The position numbers and the translations under genes are program-made. The notes beneath the pieces are model-generated. The model worked only from the letters and a program-made list of their open reading frames with translations, had not been told where the DNA came from and did no database searches. This document shows positions 33,699-42,647 of a stretch of 64,000 bases of DNA, one piece after another (position 1 is the first letter of the stretch; each line of letters opens with the position of its first letter). This DNA is from Pseudomonas sp. S35 (GTDB taxonomy: Bacteria; Pseudomonadota; Gammaproteobacteria; Pseudomonadales; Pseudomonadaceae), in NCBI RefSeq assembly GCF_009866765.1, contig NZ_CP019431.1, forward strand, positions 4,030,001 to 4,094,000. Reading direction: 5' to 3'.

Positions 33699-35306
33699 AT
33701 GGCCACCTTGCACACCCAACTCAACCCACGTTCGGCGCAGTTTTGCGCCAATAGCGCAGCGATGCGCCAACAGGTCGACGCCCTGCACACCCTGCTCGCC
33801 CACGTGCAGCAAGGCGGTGGCGCCAAGGCGCAGGAGCGGCATACCTCGCGGGGTAAACTGCTGCCACGCGAGCGCATCAATCGCCTGCTCGACCCGGGCT
33901 CGCCGTTCCTTGAACTCAGCCAACTGGCCGCCTACCAGGTGTATGGCGAGGACGTGCCCGCCGCCGGCGTGATTGCCGGAATTGGCAGGGTGGAAGGCAT
34001 CGAGTGCATGATCGTCGCCAACGACGCCACGGTGAAAGGCGGTTCCTATTACCCACTGACCGTCAAAAAGCACCTGCGCGCCCAGACCATCGCCGAGCAG
34101 AACCGCCTGCCCTGCATCTACCTGGTGGACTCCGGCGGCGCCAACCTGCCGCGCCAGGACGAAGTGTTTCCCGACCGCGAGCACTTCGGGCGGATCTTCT
34201 TCAACCAGGCCAACATGAGCGCCCAGGGCATCCCGCAGATCGCCGTGGTGATGGGCTCGTGCACCGCCGGCGGCGCCTATGTGCCGGCCATGGCCGACGA
34301 GGCGATCATGGTGCGCCAGCAGGCCACCATCTTCCTCGCTGGCCCGCCGCTGGTGAAGGCGGCCACCGGTGAAGTGGTCAGCGCCGAAGACCTGGGCGGT
34401 GCCGATGTGCACTGCAAGATCTCCGGGGTGGCCGACCATTATGCCGACAGCGACGAACACGCCTTGGCCCTGGCCCGGCGCAGCGTGGCCAACCTCAATT
34501 GGCGCAAGCAGGGCCAGTTGGTGCAACGCGCAGCGGTGGCGCCGTTGTATGCGGCTGAGGAGCTGTACGGCGTGATCTCGGCCGACGCCAAGCAGCCGTT
34601 CGATGTACGTGAAGTGATTGCGCGGCTGGTGGACGGTTCGGTGTTCGATGAGTTCAAGGCGCTTTTCGGCACCACGCTGGTGTGCGGCTTCGCGCATTTG
34701 CACGGCTACCCGATTGCGATCCTGGGCAACAACGGGATTCTGTTCGCCGAAGCGGCGCAGAAAGGCGCGCACTTTATCGAACTGGCCTGCCAGCGCGGGA
34801 TTCCACTGCTGTTTTTACAGAACATCACCGGCTTTATGGTCGGGCAAAAGTACGAAGCAGGCGGCATCGCCAAGCACGGCGCCAAGCTGGTCACGGCCGT
34901 GGCCTGCGCCAAGGTGCCCAAATTCACGGTGATCATCGGCGGCAGTTTCGGTGCGGGTAACTACGGTATGTGTGGCCGTGCTTACGACCCACGCTTTTTA
35001 TGGATGTGGCCGAACGCACGCATTGGTGTAATGGGCGCTGAACAAGCAGCGGGCGTACTGGTGCAGGTCAAGCGCGAGCAGGCCGAACGGGCCGGCAACG
35101 TGTTCAGTGCCGATGAAGAGGCCGCGATCAAGCAACCGATCCTCGACCAGTATGAAACCCAGGGCCATCCCTACTATTCCAGCGCCCGCCTGTGGGATGA
35201 CGGTGTCATCGACCCGCAGCAGACCCGCGAGGTGCTGGCCCTGGCGCTGTCCGCCTCCTTGAACGCCCCCATCGAGCCGAGCCGCTTCGGTGTGTTCCGC
35301 ATGTAA
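33699..35306 (+). CDS. liuB: 3-methylcrotonyl-CoA carboxylase beta subunit
   Basis: Carboxyltransferase subunit (mccB) of 535 residues that moves the carboxyl group from biotin to 3-methylcrotonyl-CoA. It has the N-terminal signature [22 protein letters not shown], the CoA-binding [20 protein letters not shown] and the second half-domain with [19 protein letters not shown] and [20 protein letters not shown]. Starts 11 bp after ivd, with AAGGAG as a good ribosome binding site. Confidence 0.95.
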   Translation: MATLHTQLNPRSAQFCANSAAMRQQVDALHTLLAHVQQGGGAKAQERHTSRGKLLPRERINRLLDPGSPFLELSQLAAYQVYGEDVPAAGVIAGIGRVEGIECMIVANDATVKGGSYYPLTVKKHLRAQTIAEQNRLPCIYLVDSGGANLPRQDEVFPDREHFGRIFFNQANMSAQGIPQIAVVMGSCTAGGAYVPAMADEAIMVRQQATIFLAGPPLVKAATGEVVSAEDLGGADVHCKISGVADHYADSDEHALALARRSVANLNWRKQGQLVQRAAVAPLYAAEELYGVISADAKQPFDVREVIARLVDGSVFDEFKALFGTTLVCGFAHLHGYPIAILGNNGILFAEAAQKGAHFIELACQRGIPLLFLQNITGFMVGQKYEAGGIAKHGAKLVTAVACAKVPKFTVIIGGSFGAGNYGMCGRAYDPRFLWMWPNARIGVMGAEQAAGVLVQVKREQAERAGNVFSADEEAAIKQPILDQYETQGHPYYSSARLWDDGVIDPQQTREVLALALSASLNAPIEPSRFGVFRM

Positions 35307-35321
35307 TTGGAGCTGTCCCCC

Positions 35322-36128
35322 ATGAGCGATTTCAACACCCTCGAACTGATCACCGACAGCCGTGGCTTTGCCACCCTGTGGCTCAGTCGCGAAGCCAAGA
35401 ACAACGCGTTCAATGCCCAAATGATCCGCGAACTGATCATTGCCCTGGATCACGTACAAGGCGACCCATCCCTGCGTTTTCTGGTGCTGCGCGGGCGCGG
35501 CAAGCATTTCAGCGCCGGTGCCGACCTGGCCTGGATGCAGCAGTCGGCAGAGCTGGATTACCACACCAACCTGGATGACGCTCGCGAACTGGCAGAGCTG
35601 ATGTACAACCTGGCCAAACTCAAAATCCCGACCCTGGCAGTGGTCCAAGGTGCGGCCTACGGCGGCGCGCTGGGCTTGATCAGTTGCTGCGACATGGCGA
35701 TAGGCGCCGATGATGCGCAGTTCTGCCTGTCGGAAGTGCGCATTGGCCTGGCACCGGCAGTGATCAGCCCCTTCGTGGTGCAGGCCATCGGCGAACGCGC
35801 GGCGCGGCGCTACGCCCTCACCGCCGAACGCTTTGGCGGCCAACGTGCGCGGGACATCGGCCTGCTGGCGGAAAGCTACCCGGCGGTCGAACTGGATACG
35901 CAAGTGGAACGCTGGAGCGCCAACCTATTGCAAAACAGCCCGGCAGCGATGCGCGCCAGTAAAGACCTGCTGCGCGAAGTGGGCAACGGCGCGCTCACGC
36001 CTGCCCTGCGTCGCTATTGCGAAAACGCCATCGCACGGATTCGCGTCAGCGCCGAGGGCCAGGAAGGGTTAAGAGCCTTCCTGCAAAAACGCGCACCCAG
36101 TTGGCAGCCACAGGAGCCACGTTCATGA
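35322..36128 (+). CDS. liuC: Methylglutaconyl-CoA hydratase (crotonase family)
   Basis: Hydrates 3-methylglutaconyl-CoA to HMG-CoA, the step between the carboxylase and mvaB. 268 residues. The crotonase oxyanion segments are seen at GRGKHFSAGADLAWM and VQGAAYGGALGLISCCDMAIGA, with the second acidic region in CLSEVRIGLAPAVISPF. The ATG at 35322 was preferred to a TTG at 35307. The stop overlaps the next start (ATGA). Confidence 0.92.
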   Translation: MSDFNTLELITDSRGFATLWLSREAKNNAFNAQMIRELIIALDHVQGDPSLRFLVLRGRGKHFSAGADLAWMQQSAELDYHTNLDDARELAELMYNLAKLKIPTLAVVQGAAYGGALGLISCCDMAIGADDAQFCLSEVRIGLAPAVISPFVVQAIGERAARRYALTAERFGGQRARDIGLLAESYPAVELDTQVERWSANLLQNSPAAMRASKDLLREVGNGALTPALRRYCENAIARIRVSAEGQEGLRAFLQKRAPSWQPQEPRS

Positions 36129-38050
36129 GCACACTGACCACTGTGTTGGTGGCCAATCGCGGTGAGATTGCCTGCCGGGTGATGCGCACCGCCAAGGCCC
36201 TGGGTTTGACTACGGTCGCCGTGCACAGCGCCATCGACCGCGATGCGCGGCACAGTCGCGAGGCGGATATCTGTGTCGACCTGGGCGGCAGCAAAGCCAC
36301 GGAAAGCTATCTGCAGATCGACAAAATCATTGCTGCTGCCCTGGCCAGTGGCGCCCAAGCCATTCATCCGGGCTACGGCTTCCTGTCGGAAAACGCCGGC
36401 TTTGCCCGGGCGATTGAAGCCGCGGGCCTGATCTTCCTCGGCCCACCCGCCTCGGCCATCGACGCCATGGGCAGTAAATCGGCGGCCAAGGCACTGATGG
36501 AAACCGCCGGTGTGCCACTGGTGCCGGGTTATCACGGCGACGCACAAGACTTGGATACGTTCCGGGCGGCCTGTGAGCGCATCGGCTACCCGGTGCTGCT
36601 CAAGGCTACGGCCGGGGGCGGCGGCAAGGGCATGAAGGTGGTCGAGCATGTTGACCAACTCGCCGAAGCGCTGGCGTCGGCCCAGCGTGAGGCGCTGTCG
36701 TCCTTTGGCAATGGGCAGATGCTGGTGGAGAAATACCTGCTCAAGCCACGCCACGTAGAGATTCAGGTATTTGCCGATCAGCATGGGCATTGCCTGTACC
36801 TCAACGAACGCGATTGCTCGATTCAACGTCGCCACCAAAAGGTCGTTGAGGAAGCGCCGGCACCCGGGTTCAGTGGTGAGCAGCGCAAGGCCATGGGCGA
36901 AGCCGCTGTACGTGCAGCCCAGGCCATTGGCTACGTGGGCGCAGGCACGGTGGAGTTTCTGTTGGACGCCCGTGGCGAGTTTTTCTTTATGGAGATGAAC
37001 ACGCGCCTGCAAGTGGAACACCCCGTGACCGAAGCCATTACCGGCCTGGACCTGGTGGCTTGGCAAATCCGGGTCGCCCAGGGCGAGGCACTGCCGATGA
37101 CCCAAGAGCAGGTGCCACTAATCGGCCATGCAATCGAAGTGCGCTTGTATGCCGAAGACCCGGTCAACGATTTCCTACCTGTCACCGGCCACCTGACGCT
37201 GTACCGCGAATCCGCTGCTGGCCCGGGACGTCGGGTGGACAGCGGCATCGAGCAAGGGGACAGCGTCTCGCCCTTCTATGATCCAATGCTCGGCAAGCTG
37301 ATTGCCTGGGGCGAGGACCGTGAACAGGCGCGGTTGCGACTGCTGAGCATGCTCGATGAATTTGCCATTGGTGGTTTGAAGACCAACCTGGGTTTCCTGC
37401 GGCACATCATCGGGCACCCTTCGTTTGCGGCGGCACAACTGGATACCGGATTTATTGCGCGTTACCAGGATGAACTGCTGCCCACGCCCGGTGAGTTGAG
37501 CGATGAGTTCTGGCAAGCGGCGGGGTCGGCCTTCGTACAGAGTTTGCCGCTGGGTGAAGGGCCGTGGGCGAGCACAGGTGGGTTTCGCGCAGGCTTGCCC
37601 ACTGAGGTCTCGCTGCATCTGAGCTGCAATGGCCAGGATCGACTGGTGAGACTGGCTGGCGACACCGCGCAGTTGCACGGCGAACAGTTGCTGATCGACC
37701 GCCAGGGTGTGCGTCGTTCACATCTGGCGGTACGTCGTGAAGGGTCAGTGTTCTTGCGCTGGGACGGTGAGATGCATGGCGTGAGCCTATTTGACCCGAT
37801 CGCAGCGGTGGAGGCCAACCAGTCTCACCAGGGCGGCCTCACGGCGCCGATGAACGGCAGCATCGTGCGGGTGCTGGTGGATGTGGGCCAGGCCGTGGAA
37901 GCTGGCACACAACTGGTGGTTTTGGAGGCAATGAAGATGGAGCACAGCATCCGCGCGCCCCAGGCCGGAGTGGTCAAGGCGCTGTTCTGCCAGGAAGGGG
38001 AAATGGTTGCCGAAGGTTGCGCGCTGGTGGAGCTTGAAACGGCGGACTAG
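36125..38050 (+). CDS. liuD: 3-methylcrotonyl-CoA carboxylase alpha subunit (biotin carboxylase + BCCP)
   Basis: ATP-dependent biotin-carboxylase subunit (mccA) of 641 residues. It begins VLVANRGEIACRVMRTAK, the standard biotin carboxylase start, with the ATP-grasp loop KATAGGGGKGMK, EMNTRLQVEHPVTE and the C-terminal biotinyl domain with EAMKMEH (biotin Lys604). The ATG at 36125 overlaps the liuC stop by 4 bp. Last gene of the operon; the S24-type regulator downstream is on the opposite strand, with stop codons overlapping by 4 bp. Confidence 0.95.
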   Translation: MSTLTTVLVANRGEIACRVMRTAKALGLTTVAVHSAIDRDARHSREADICVDLGGSKATESYLQIDKIIAAALASGAQAIHPGYGFLSENAGFARAIEAAGLIFLGPPASAIDAMGSKSAAKALMETAGVPLVPGYHGDAQDLDTFRAACERIGYPVLLKATAGGGGKGMKVVEHVDQLAEALASAQREALSSFGNGQMLVEKYLLKPRHVEIQVFADQHGHCLYLNERDCSIQRRHQKVVEEAPAPGFSGEQRKAMGEAAVRAAQAIGYVGAGTVEFLLDARGEFFFMEMNTRLQVEHPVTEAITGLDLVAWQIRVAQGEALPMTQEQVPLIGHAIEVRLYAEDPVNDFLPVTGHLTLYRESAAGPGRRVDSGIEQGDSVSPFYDPMLGKLIAWGEDREQARLRLLSMLDEFAIGGLKTNLGFLRHIIGHPSFAAAQLDTGFIARYQDELLPTPGELSDEFWQAAGSAFVQSLPLGEGPWASTGGFRAGLPTEVSLHLSCNGQDRLVRLAGDTAQLHGEQLLIDRQGVRRSHLAVRREGSVFLRWDGEMHGVSLFDPIAAVEANQSHQGGLTAPMNGSIVRVLVDVGQAVEAGTQLVVLEAMKMEHSIRAPQAGVVKALFCQEGEMVAEGCALVELETAD

Positions 38051-38682
38051 AACTTCACCGTGGCCTGCACGACCACACCGAGGATGCGGCAATCGACACT
38101 GAACAACTGCTTCGGATAGGTGGGGTTGAGCGGCACCAGGTAACGCTGGCCGCTCTCTTCCAGTAGTTGGCGGAAAGTCGCGTGGGGCCGGTCAGCCCAT
38201 TGAGCGACCACCAGCCTGCCGGGCTCGGCAGCGATGGCCGGGTCGACCAGAATCATCATGCCCGCCGCGATGCTCAGCCCACTGGGCGCGGTCATGGCGT
38301 CACCGGTCACCGGTAGCCAGAAGGCGTCGCCCCGCGCATGGTAATCCGTCAGTTCATAACGCAGCGCACCGTAGGCGGGGCGCTCTTCGCGGGTTTCACA
38401 CAGGCTTTGCCAATCGATTATCGGGTAGCGGAAATACGGGTTGTATTGGGTCGCCAGGGTCGGTGCTTCGTCGGTCTTCTCGCGCACCTGCTGGACCACT
38501 TCCAGGTAGCCCAACCCCAGCGCCACCAGCACCCGGTTCATGTCCGCCTGGCTCGGCAGGCGGCGCTTGTTGAGCCAATGGCCGACGCCGCCCTGGGACA
38601 TGCCCAAGCGTTCGGCCAACTCACCTTGTGTGACCTTACGGTCTTTCATGTTGGCTTTGACCAACGCGATCCAGTTATCCAT
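38047..38682 (-). CDS. PrtR-like XRE/S24 transcriptional regulator, catalytic residues absent
   Basis: Repressor of 211 residues with an N-terminal HTH (about 1-60: VTQGELAERLGMSQGGVGHWLNKRRLPS) and a C-terminal S24/LexA-like domain (about 90-211). The catalytic-serine motif GDSM reads GDAM, and the region of the catalytic Lys reads QWADRPHATFRQL. Self-cleavage by the LexA mechanism is therefore doubtful. The family resembles PrtR of pyocin control, but no phage or tailocin genes lie nearby. The ATG at 38682 gives the normal start MDNWIALVKANMKDRK. Confidence 0.85.
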   Translation of the reverse strand: MDNWIALVKANMKDRKVTQGELAERLGMSQGGVGHWLNKRRLPSQADMNRVLVALGLGYLEVVQQVREKTDEAPTLATQYNPYFRYPIIDWQSLCETREERPAYGALRYELTDYHARGDAFWLPVTGDAMTAPSGLSIAAGMMILVDPAIAAEPGRLVVAQWADRPHATFRQLLEESGQRYLVPLNPTYPKQLFSVDCRILGVVVQATVKF

Positions 38683-38813
38683 GGTGCAGGACAATACGTC
38701 AGGTATTTTTCCAGGCAATAAACACTTTGTAGTAATCCATAAAACGACACAAATACACGGCGTACTATCATCAGGCATAAGGTTTTCGACACCCAATCAG
38801 AGTACCGCCCCTT

Positions 38814-39164
38814 ATGACTACGAGCCCGCATCACCTGCCTGAAACACCTGAAAACGATGAGTTGCACGGCCGGCCCAACCGCTGCGCAGCACGACGTGCG
38901 TGGGACCTGCACTTGAAAGAGGATATGTCGGCGCGCACGCCCGACGAAACGTTCTTCGCCATTAAACCTGGCATCAGCCAGGAGGAAGCGCTGGTGCACG
39001 CCTCAGACCTGTTGCGCAGCGCAGCGGCCACGGCCTATGAATCGGCGAATAGCCAACAAGGCAATCAGCGGGACCTGGCGTTTTCTGTGGTGTTCTTGAT
39101 TGATATGGCGAAGGCGATGGTCGAGCGTTCGTTACACACGGCGGGGGCTCAGGCGAGCACCTGA
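38814..39164 (+). CDS. Small DUF3077/DUF6124-type protein
   Basis: Hypothetical protein of 116 residues, divergent from the S24 regulator. The second half (FFAIKPGISQEEALVHASDLLRSA, DLAFSVVFLIDMAKAMVE) fits a small helical family common and multi-copy in Pseudomonas. There is no signal peptide or membrane segment. The function is unknown. Confidence 0.75.
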   Translation: MTTSPHHLPETPENDELHGRPNRCAARRAWDLHLKEDMSARTPDETFFAIKPGISQEEALVHASDLLRSAAATAYESANSQQGNQRDLAFSVVFLIDMAKAMVERSLHTAGAQAST

Positions 39165-39207
39165 GGGGCGCGAAAGAAAAATATTTCTATCCAACGGATA
39201 AAAACAT

Positions 39208-39236
39208 TTGACTTGCAAATGATAATGATTATTATT
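39208..39236 (+). promoter_or_regulatory. prrF promoter with Fur box
   Basis: TTGACT (39208-39213) and TATTAT (39230-39235), 16 bp apart, form a sigma-70 promoter. AATGATAATGATTATTATT at 39218-39236 is a strong Fur box covering spacer and -10, so the RNA should be made only under iron limitation. Confidence 0.88.
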
Positions 39237-39241
39237 GGACC

Positions 39242-39357
39242 CAGCTGATCGCGAGATCAGTCGATAGGCCAAGAGACCTTAGGTCGGACTCTTGGAATAT
39301 CTCCTCATCAGGCTAATCACGGTTTTTGACCCGGCTCTTTGGCCGGGTCTTTTTTTT
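39242..39357 (+). ncRNA. prrF: PrrF iron-responsive small RNA
   Basis: About 116 nt starting 6-7 bp after the -10. It contains the conserved PrrF core CTCATCAGGCTAATCACGG (39304-39322), which pairs with mRNAs of iron-using proteins such as sodB and TCA-cycle genes, and ends in an intrinsic terminator. Only one copy is present here, whereas P. aeruginosa has two in tandem. Which paralogue (prrF1 or prrF2) cannot be settled from this window. Confidence 0.92.
39328..39357 (+). terminator. Intrinsic terminator of prrF
   Basis: GACCCGGC, loop TCTTTG, GCCGGGTC, then a run of T residues. Confidence 0.92.
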
Positions 39358-39360
39358 GCC

Positions 39361-39629
39361 AGTTTTCCTGGCATGGCTTCAGGCTAATGAAGACTGTGTG
39401 TTGCTTGATGGCGCGCATGGTAGCAAAAGACCATCGTCAAAAGAAAGCCGGTCGAACGCTCTAGCGCCGATCTCTGCGAAATAGCGCTTGAGAATCAATC
39501 TCATAGATTCTAAGCTGCCGCGGCGTCATGGACGACGCCCCCTCCTCCCCGCAACAATTTTGCATCCAGTCTTTACCAGACTCCTGTGTAATATAACCGC
39601 CACAACACTCATATTCAGGCAACCAGACT
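39361..39629. other. Intergenic stretch with no assigned feature
   Basis: Between prrF and the carboxypeptidase I see no gene of convincing codon pattern, no clear palindrome and no strong promoter. It presumably contains the carboxypeptidase promoter. Confidence 0.5.
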
Positions 39630-40781
39630 ATGACCGTGGCCTTGACCTCCATCAAGATCAGCACCGACTTCGACAGCGGCAATATCCAGGTGCTCGACGC
39701 CAGCGATGCCTATCAGTTATTGCTGGCAATCAAACCCGACACCCGCAGCCACCATTTCCAATGGTTCCATTTCAAGGCCGAAGGCATGCATGTGGGTCAT
39801 ACCCACAGCTTTCGCTTGAGCAACGCTGGAGGCTCTTCGTACAAGCATGCCTGGAGCGGCTACAACGCCGTGGCGTCTTATGACCACGTCAACTGGTTCA
39901 GAGTACCCACGCGGTTCGACGGTGAAATCCTGCACATCAGCCTCGAAACCCGCGAAAAACATGCCTGGTTTGCCTACTTCGAACCCTACCCCCGCGAACG
40001 TCATGACTGGTTGATTGACCAGGCACAGCGGTACGCCGCCACAAAGCTGCTGGCTACCGGTAAAAGTGTCGAAGGTCGCGACATCCAGTTGCTGCGCCGT
40101 GGCAAAGGCGCAGAAGGTCGACGCAATGTGTGGATCATCGCCCAACAGCACCCCGGCGAGCACATGGCCGAGTGGTTTATGGAAGGCATCATCGAGCGCC
40201 TGCAAAAGGACGGCGATGCCGAAATGAGAAGTCTCCTGGCTGTTGCCGACCTGTACCTGGTGCCGAACATGAACCCCGACGGCGCCTTCCACGGTCATCT
40301 GCGTACCAACGCCATGGGCCAGGACCTCAATCGCGCCTGGCAGAGCGCCAGCCAGGAGTTCAGCCCGGAAGTGTTGTTCGTACAGCAGCAGATGGAACAG
40401 TACGGTGTCGACCTGTTCCTCGACATCCACGGCGACGAAGAAATCCCCTACGTATTTACCGCCGCGTGCGAAGGCAACCCCGGCTATACGCCGCGCATTG
40501 AGGCGCTGGAAAATCACTTCCGCCGACATTTGAGCGCATTGACCCGAGACTTCCAGACCGCCCATGGCTACACCCGCGACCTGCCGGGTGAAGCCAATAT
40601 GACCCTGGCCTGCAATGCCGTCGGCGAGAAGTACGACTGCTTGTCCCTGACCCTGGAAATGCCATTCAAGGACAACGACGACGCGCCCAACCCGAGAACC
40701 GGCTGGTCGGGTGAACGCTCCAAGCAACTGGGCAAGGACGTATTGAGCACCGTGGCCGATATCGTCAGCGTCCTGCGCTGA
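39630..40781 (+). CDS. M14-family zinc carboxypeptidase (cytosolic carboxypeptidase-like)
   Basis: Metallocarboxypeptidase of 383 residues without a signal peptide. An N-terminal beta-sandwich (about 1-130) precedes the M14 domain. Zinc ligands are H174 and E177 in QQHPGEHMAEW and the His in LDIHGDEEIPYVF; the general-base Glu is in LTLEMPFKD. The N-domain plus M14 architecture is that of CCP/Nna1-like enzymes. The substrate in bacteria is unknown. It stands alone, after prrF. Confidence 0.88.
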   Translation: MTVALTSIKISTDFDSGNIQVLDASDAYQLLLAIKPDTRSHHFQWFHFKAEGMHVGHTHSFRLSNAGGSSYKHAWSGYNAVASYDHVNWFRVPTRFDGEILHISLETREKHAWFAYFEPYPRERHDWLIDQAQRYAATKLLATGKSVEGRDIQLLRRGKGAEGRRNVWIIAQQHPGEHMAEWFMEGIIERLQKDGDAEMRSLLAVADLYLVPNMNPDGAFHGHLRTNAMGQDLNRAWQSASQEFSPEVLFVQQQMEQYGVDLFLDIHGDEEIPYVFTAACEGNPGYTPRIEALENHFRRHLSALTRDFQTAHGYTRDLPGEANMTLACNAVGEKYDCLSLTLEMPFKDNDDAPNPRTGWSGERSKQLGKDVLSTVADIVSVLR

Positions 40782-40860
40782 CTGCCGGTTGAGGCAGATC
40801 GATACAGTGTGGTGAGCGAGCTTGCAGGCCACAACAAGCGCGCTCTTCACAAAAGCTCGA

Positions 40861-41400
40861 TCAGTGCTTGGTGCCGGTCATGCTTTGCAACACACCATCG
40901 CGGCGAACCCACCCATGGAACAACGCCGCCGCCAGGTGCAACAGCACCGTCAAGAACAGCAGGTACGCCAAATACCCGTGGGCCTTGCGTAACAGCGCAA
41001 ACAACGGCGCATTCGCCCCGACCAACGCCGGCAACTGCACCGAACTGCTGAGCATCACCGGATCGCCCGCCGCCGAAATCATCGCCCAGCCCAACAGTGG
41101 CAACACCAGCATCAAGGCGTACAGCAACACGTGGGATGCCTTGGCCGCCAGCACTTGCCACTGCGGCAAGTCAGCTGGCAACGGCGGTTGCCGCGTGGAG
41201 AACCGTACCGCCAAGCGCACGATCACCAGCGCCAGGATGGCGATCCCCAACGGCTTGTGCAGGTGGATCAACCACTCATGCCGCTCTGACACCGACGCCG
41301 CCAGCCCCGCACCGATAAACAGCATGGCGATGATCATCAGCGCCATCAGCCAATGCAGGAGGCGCGCAAACGGCGCGAAAAACCGAGGTTGGACGTTCAT
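40861..41400 (-). CDS. Cytochrome b561 (di-haem membrane protein)
   Basis: Four-helix cytochrome b561 of 179 residues with haem-ligand His at LLHWLMALM, HLHKPLGIA and KASHVLLYAL, and in the last helix (TVLLHLAAALFHG). It follows the catalase gene with a 4-bp overlap, so it probably supplies electrons from the quinone pool to that periplasmic enzyme. This partnership is inferred from gene order. Confidence 0.9.
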   Translation of the reverse strand: MNVQPRFFAPFARLLHWLMALMIIAMLFIGAGLAASVSERHEWLIHLHKPLGIAILALVIVRLAVRFSTRQPPLPADLPQWQVLAAKASHVLLYALMLVLPLLGWAMISAAGDPVMLSSSVQLPALVGANAPLFALLRKAHGYLAYLLFLTVLLHLAAALFHGWVRRDGVLQSMTGTKH

Positions 41401-42479
41401 GGCTTCAACTCCTGAGGGGCACTGTGCAGCGGGCTGACTTCACCGGCGCGACGCAAGTAAGAGCTGGCATACGCCGCCGAACGTGCGGCCAGCAACGGGT
41501 CATTGGAAGCTTCGATGCCGCTGGGCAGAATCAGCGGATCGAAGTTGATATCGCGGCAATCTCCGTCGGCCTGGGGCTGGCTGCTTTGCAGCACCAAGGT
41601 GCCGGCGTTCAACACCTTGTGTTCGCCGGTCCAGGTCTTGCTGGCGTCGTCGAGCGGGTCACCGGGGTTGGCCAGGGTCATGTTCAACTGCCAACGCAAG
41701 GGTCCTGCTGCCAGGCGCTGCACCAGGTCTTTCTCCAGAAAATCCGCCCCAGGCGCTGCGGCATCGCCCGCCGCGTCCTGGCTCTGCGGCACCACGCCCC
41801 AGCGCACCGCCTGGCGCTTGCCATCGGCGCTCACCAGGTAAAACGCGTTGATGCCGTTATAGGTTTCGGTGGCATAGCTGGCCGATGGCTTGGCGGTCTT
41901 GACCCACGCCAGAAACGGCGCTGTCTCGGGATGGGCGGCAAAAAAAGCTGGCATATTCGCCGGGTTCGGCTTGCCGGTGGCCGGGTCGGGCGCACCGGCC
42001 TTGAGCATCTGGTAGAACGCCTCGGGCGTGCCCACTGGGAACACCGGCATGCTGTTCATGCCCGTGCGCCATTGCTGGCCGTTGGCCTGGTTGAACTGCA
42101 CGGCAAAACTGCGGATCGGCACACTGCTGTCCGGCGCATAGGGGTTGCCGCTGGGCAAGGCAAGTCGACCCATCACTGGGGTCTTGGCCTCGCTGAACAC
42201 CTGGGCGCTGGAATAGGCACGGGCGTCTGGGCTGCTCTCGAAATACCCGGCCACGCACACGCCCTTGGCATGGTTGCGCCGAAAGCCGGGATGCACGCCG
42301 TTGTTGGTTTCCAGGGCATTGACCAGGGTTTTCGGGCGCAGACGTTGTGGGTCGAGAGTGCCATTGACGTAGGCAAACGCCCCCGCAACAACCGCAACCA
42401 CGGCCCCAATACCGGCAAGACGCGCGATCAGGCTCGCAGTGCTCAATGGGGGACGTGGCGGTGATGAGTGATCTACCAT
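41397..42479 (-). CDS. Catalase-family peroxidase (SrpA-like), membrane-anchored or exported
   Basis: Haem peroxidase of the small-catalase family, 360 residues. The ATG at 42479 is preceded by AGGAG. A signal-anchor (about 15-35) exports it. The distal His lies in FRRNHAKGVCVAGYF, and RSFAVQFNQANGQQWRTGMNSMPVF matches SrpA-type proteins. It probably uses peroxide in the periplasm with cytochrome b561. An ECF-type promoter identical in layout to that of the sigma gene lies upstream. Confidence 0.88.
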   Translation of the reverse strand: MVDHSSPPRPPLSTASLIARLAGIGAVVAVVAGAFAYVNGTLDPQRLRPKTLVNALETNNGVHPGFRRNHAKGVCVAGYFESSPDARAYSSAQVFSEAKTPVMGRLALPSGNPYAPDSSVPIRSFAVQFNQANGQQWRTGMNSMPVFPVGTPEAFYQMLKAGAPDPATGKPNPANMPAFFAAHPETAPFLAWVKTAKPSASYATETYNGINAFYLVSADGKRQAVRWGVVPQSQDAAGDAAAPGADFLEKDLVQRLAAGPLRWQLNMTLANPGDPLDDASKTWTGEHKVLNAGTLVLQSSQPQADGDCRDINFDPLILPSGIEASNDPLLAARSAAYASSYLRRAGEVSPLHSAPQELKP

Positions 42480-42532
42480 GAACAAACTCCTGGGCCAAAG
42501 GCCTTAGGGGGTAAACATAAGGTCGGAGCATT

Positions 42533-42559
42533 GAGACGAATGCCGACCCAGCCTATTCC
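42533..42559 (-). promoter_or_regulatory. ECF-type promoter of the catalase-b561 operon
   Basis: On the minus strand GGAATA (42559-42554) and CGTCTC (42538-42533) are 15 bp apart, ending 54 bp before the catalase ATG. The divergent sigma gene has the same two elements with the same spacing. Confidence 0.75.
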
Positions 42560-42587
42560 CTGGCCGCGGATTTATTTTTCGCGGCTT

Positions 42588-42614
42588 GGAATAACCGCCA
42601 ACGTCGGGCGTCTC
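42588..42614 (+). promoter_or_regulatory. ECF-type promoter of the sigma/anti-sigma operon
   Basis: GGAATA (42588-42593), 15 bp, CGTCTC (42609-42614): the usual GGAAT...GTC form of an ECF-sigma autoregulated promoter, 33 bp before the sigma ATG. Confidence 0.75.
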
Positions 42615-42647
42615 TCTAGTCCCAGCGTAGTGACCAGCCAGATACCC

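Noticed and set aside
38047..39164. Prophage or tailocin regulation region around the PrtR-like regulator
   Set aside because: No tail, lysis, integrase or holin genes lie on either side; the neighbours are liuD and prrF.
39717..40850. Open frame of 377 codons opposite the M14 carboxypeptidase
   Set aside because: The carboxypeptidase on the plus strand has complete zinc motifs; the reverse frame is a shadow.
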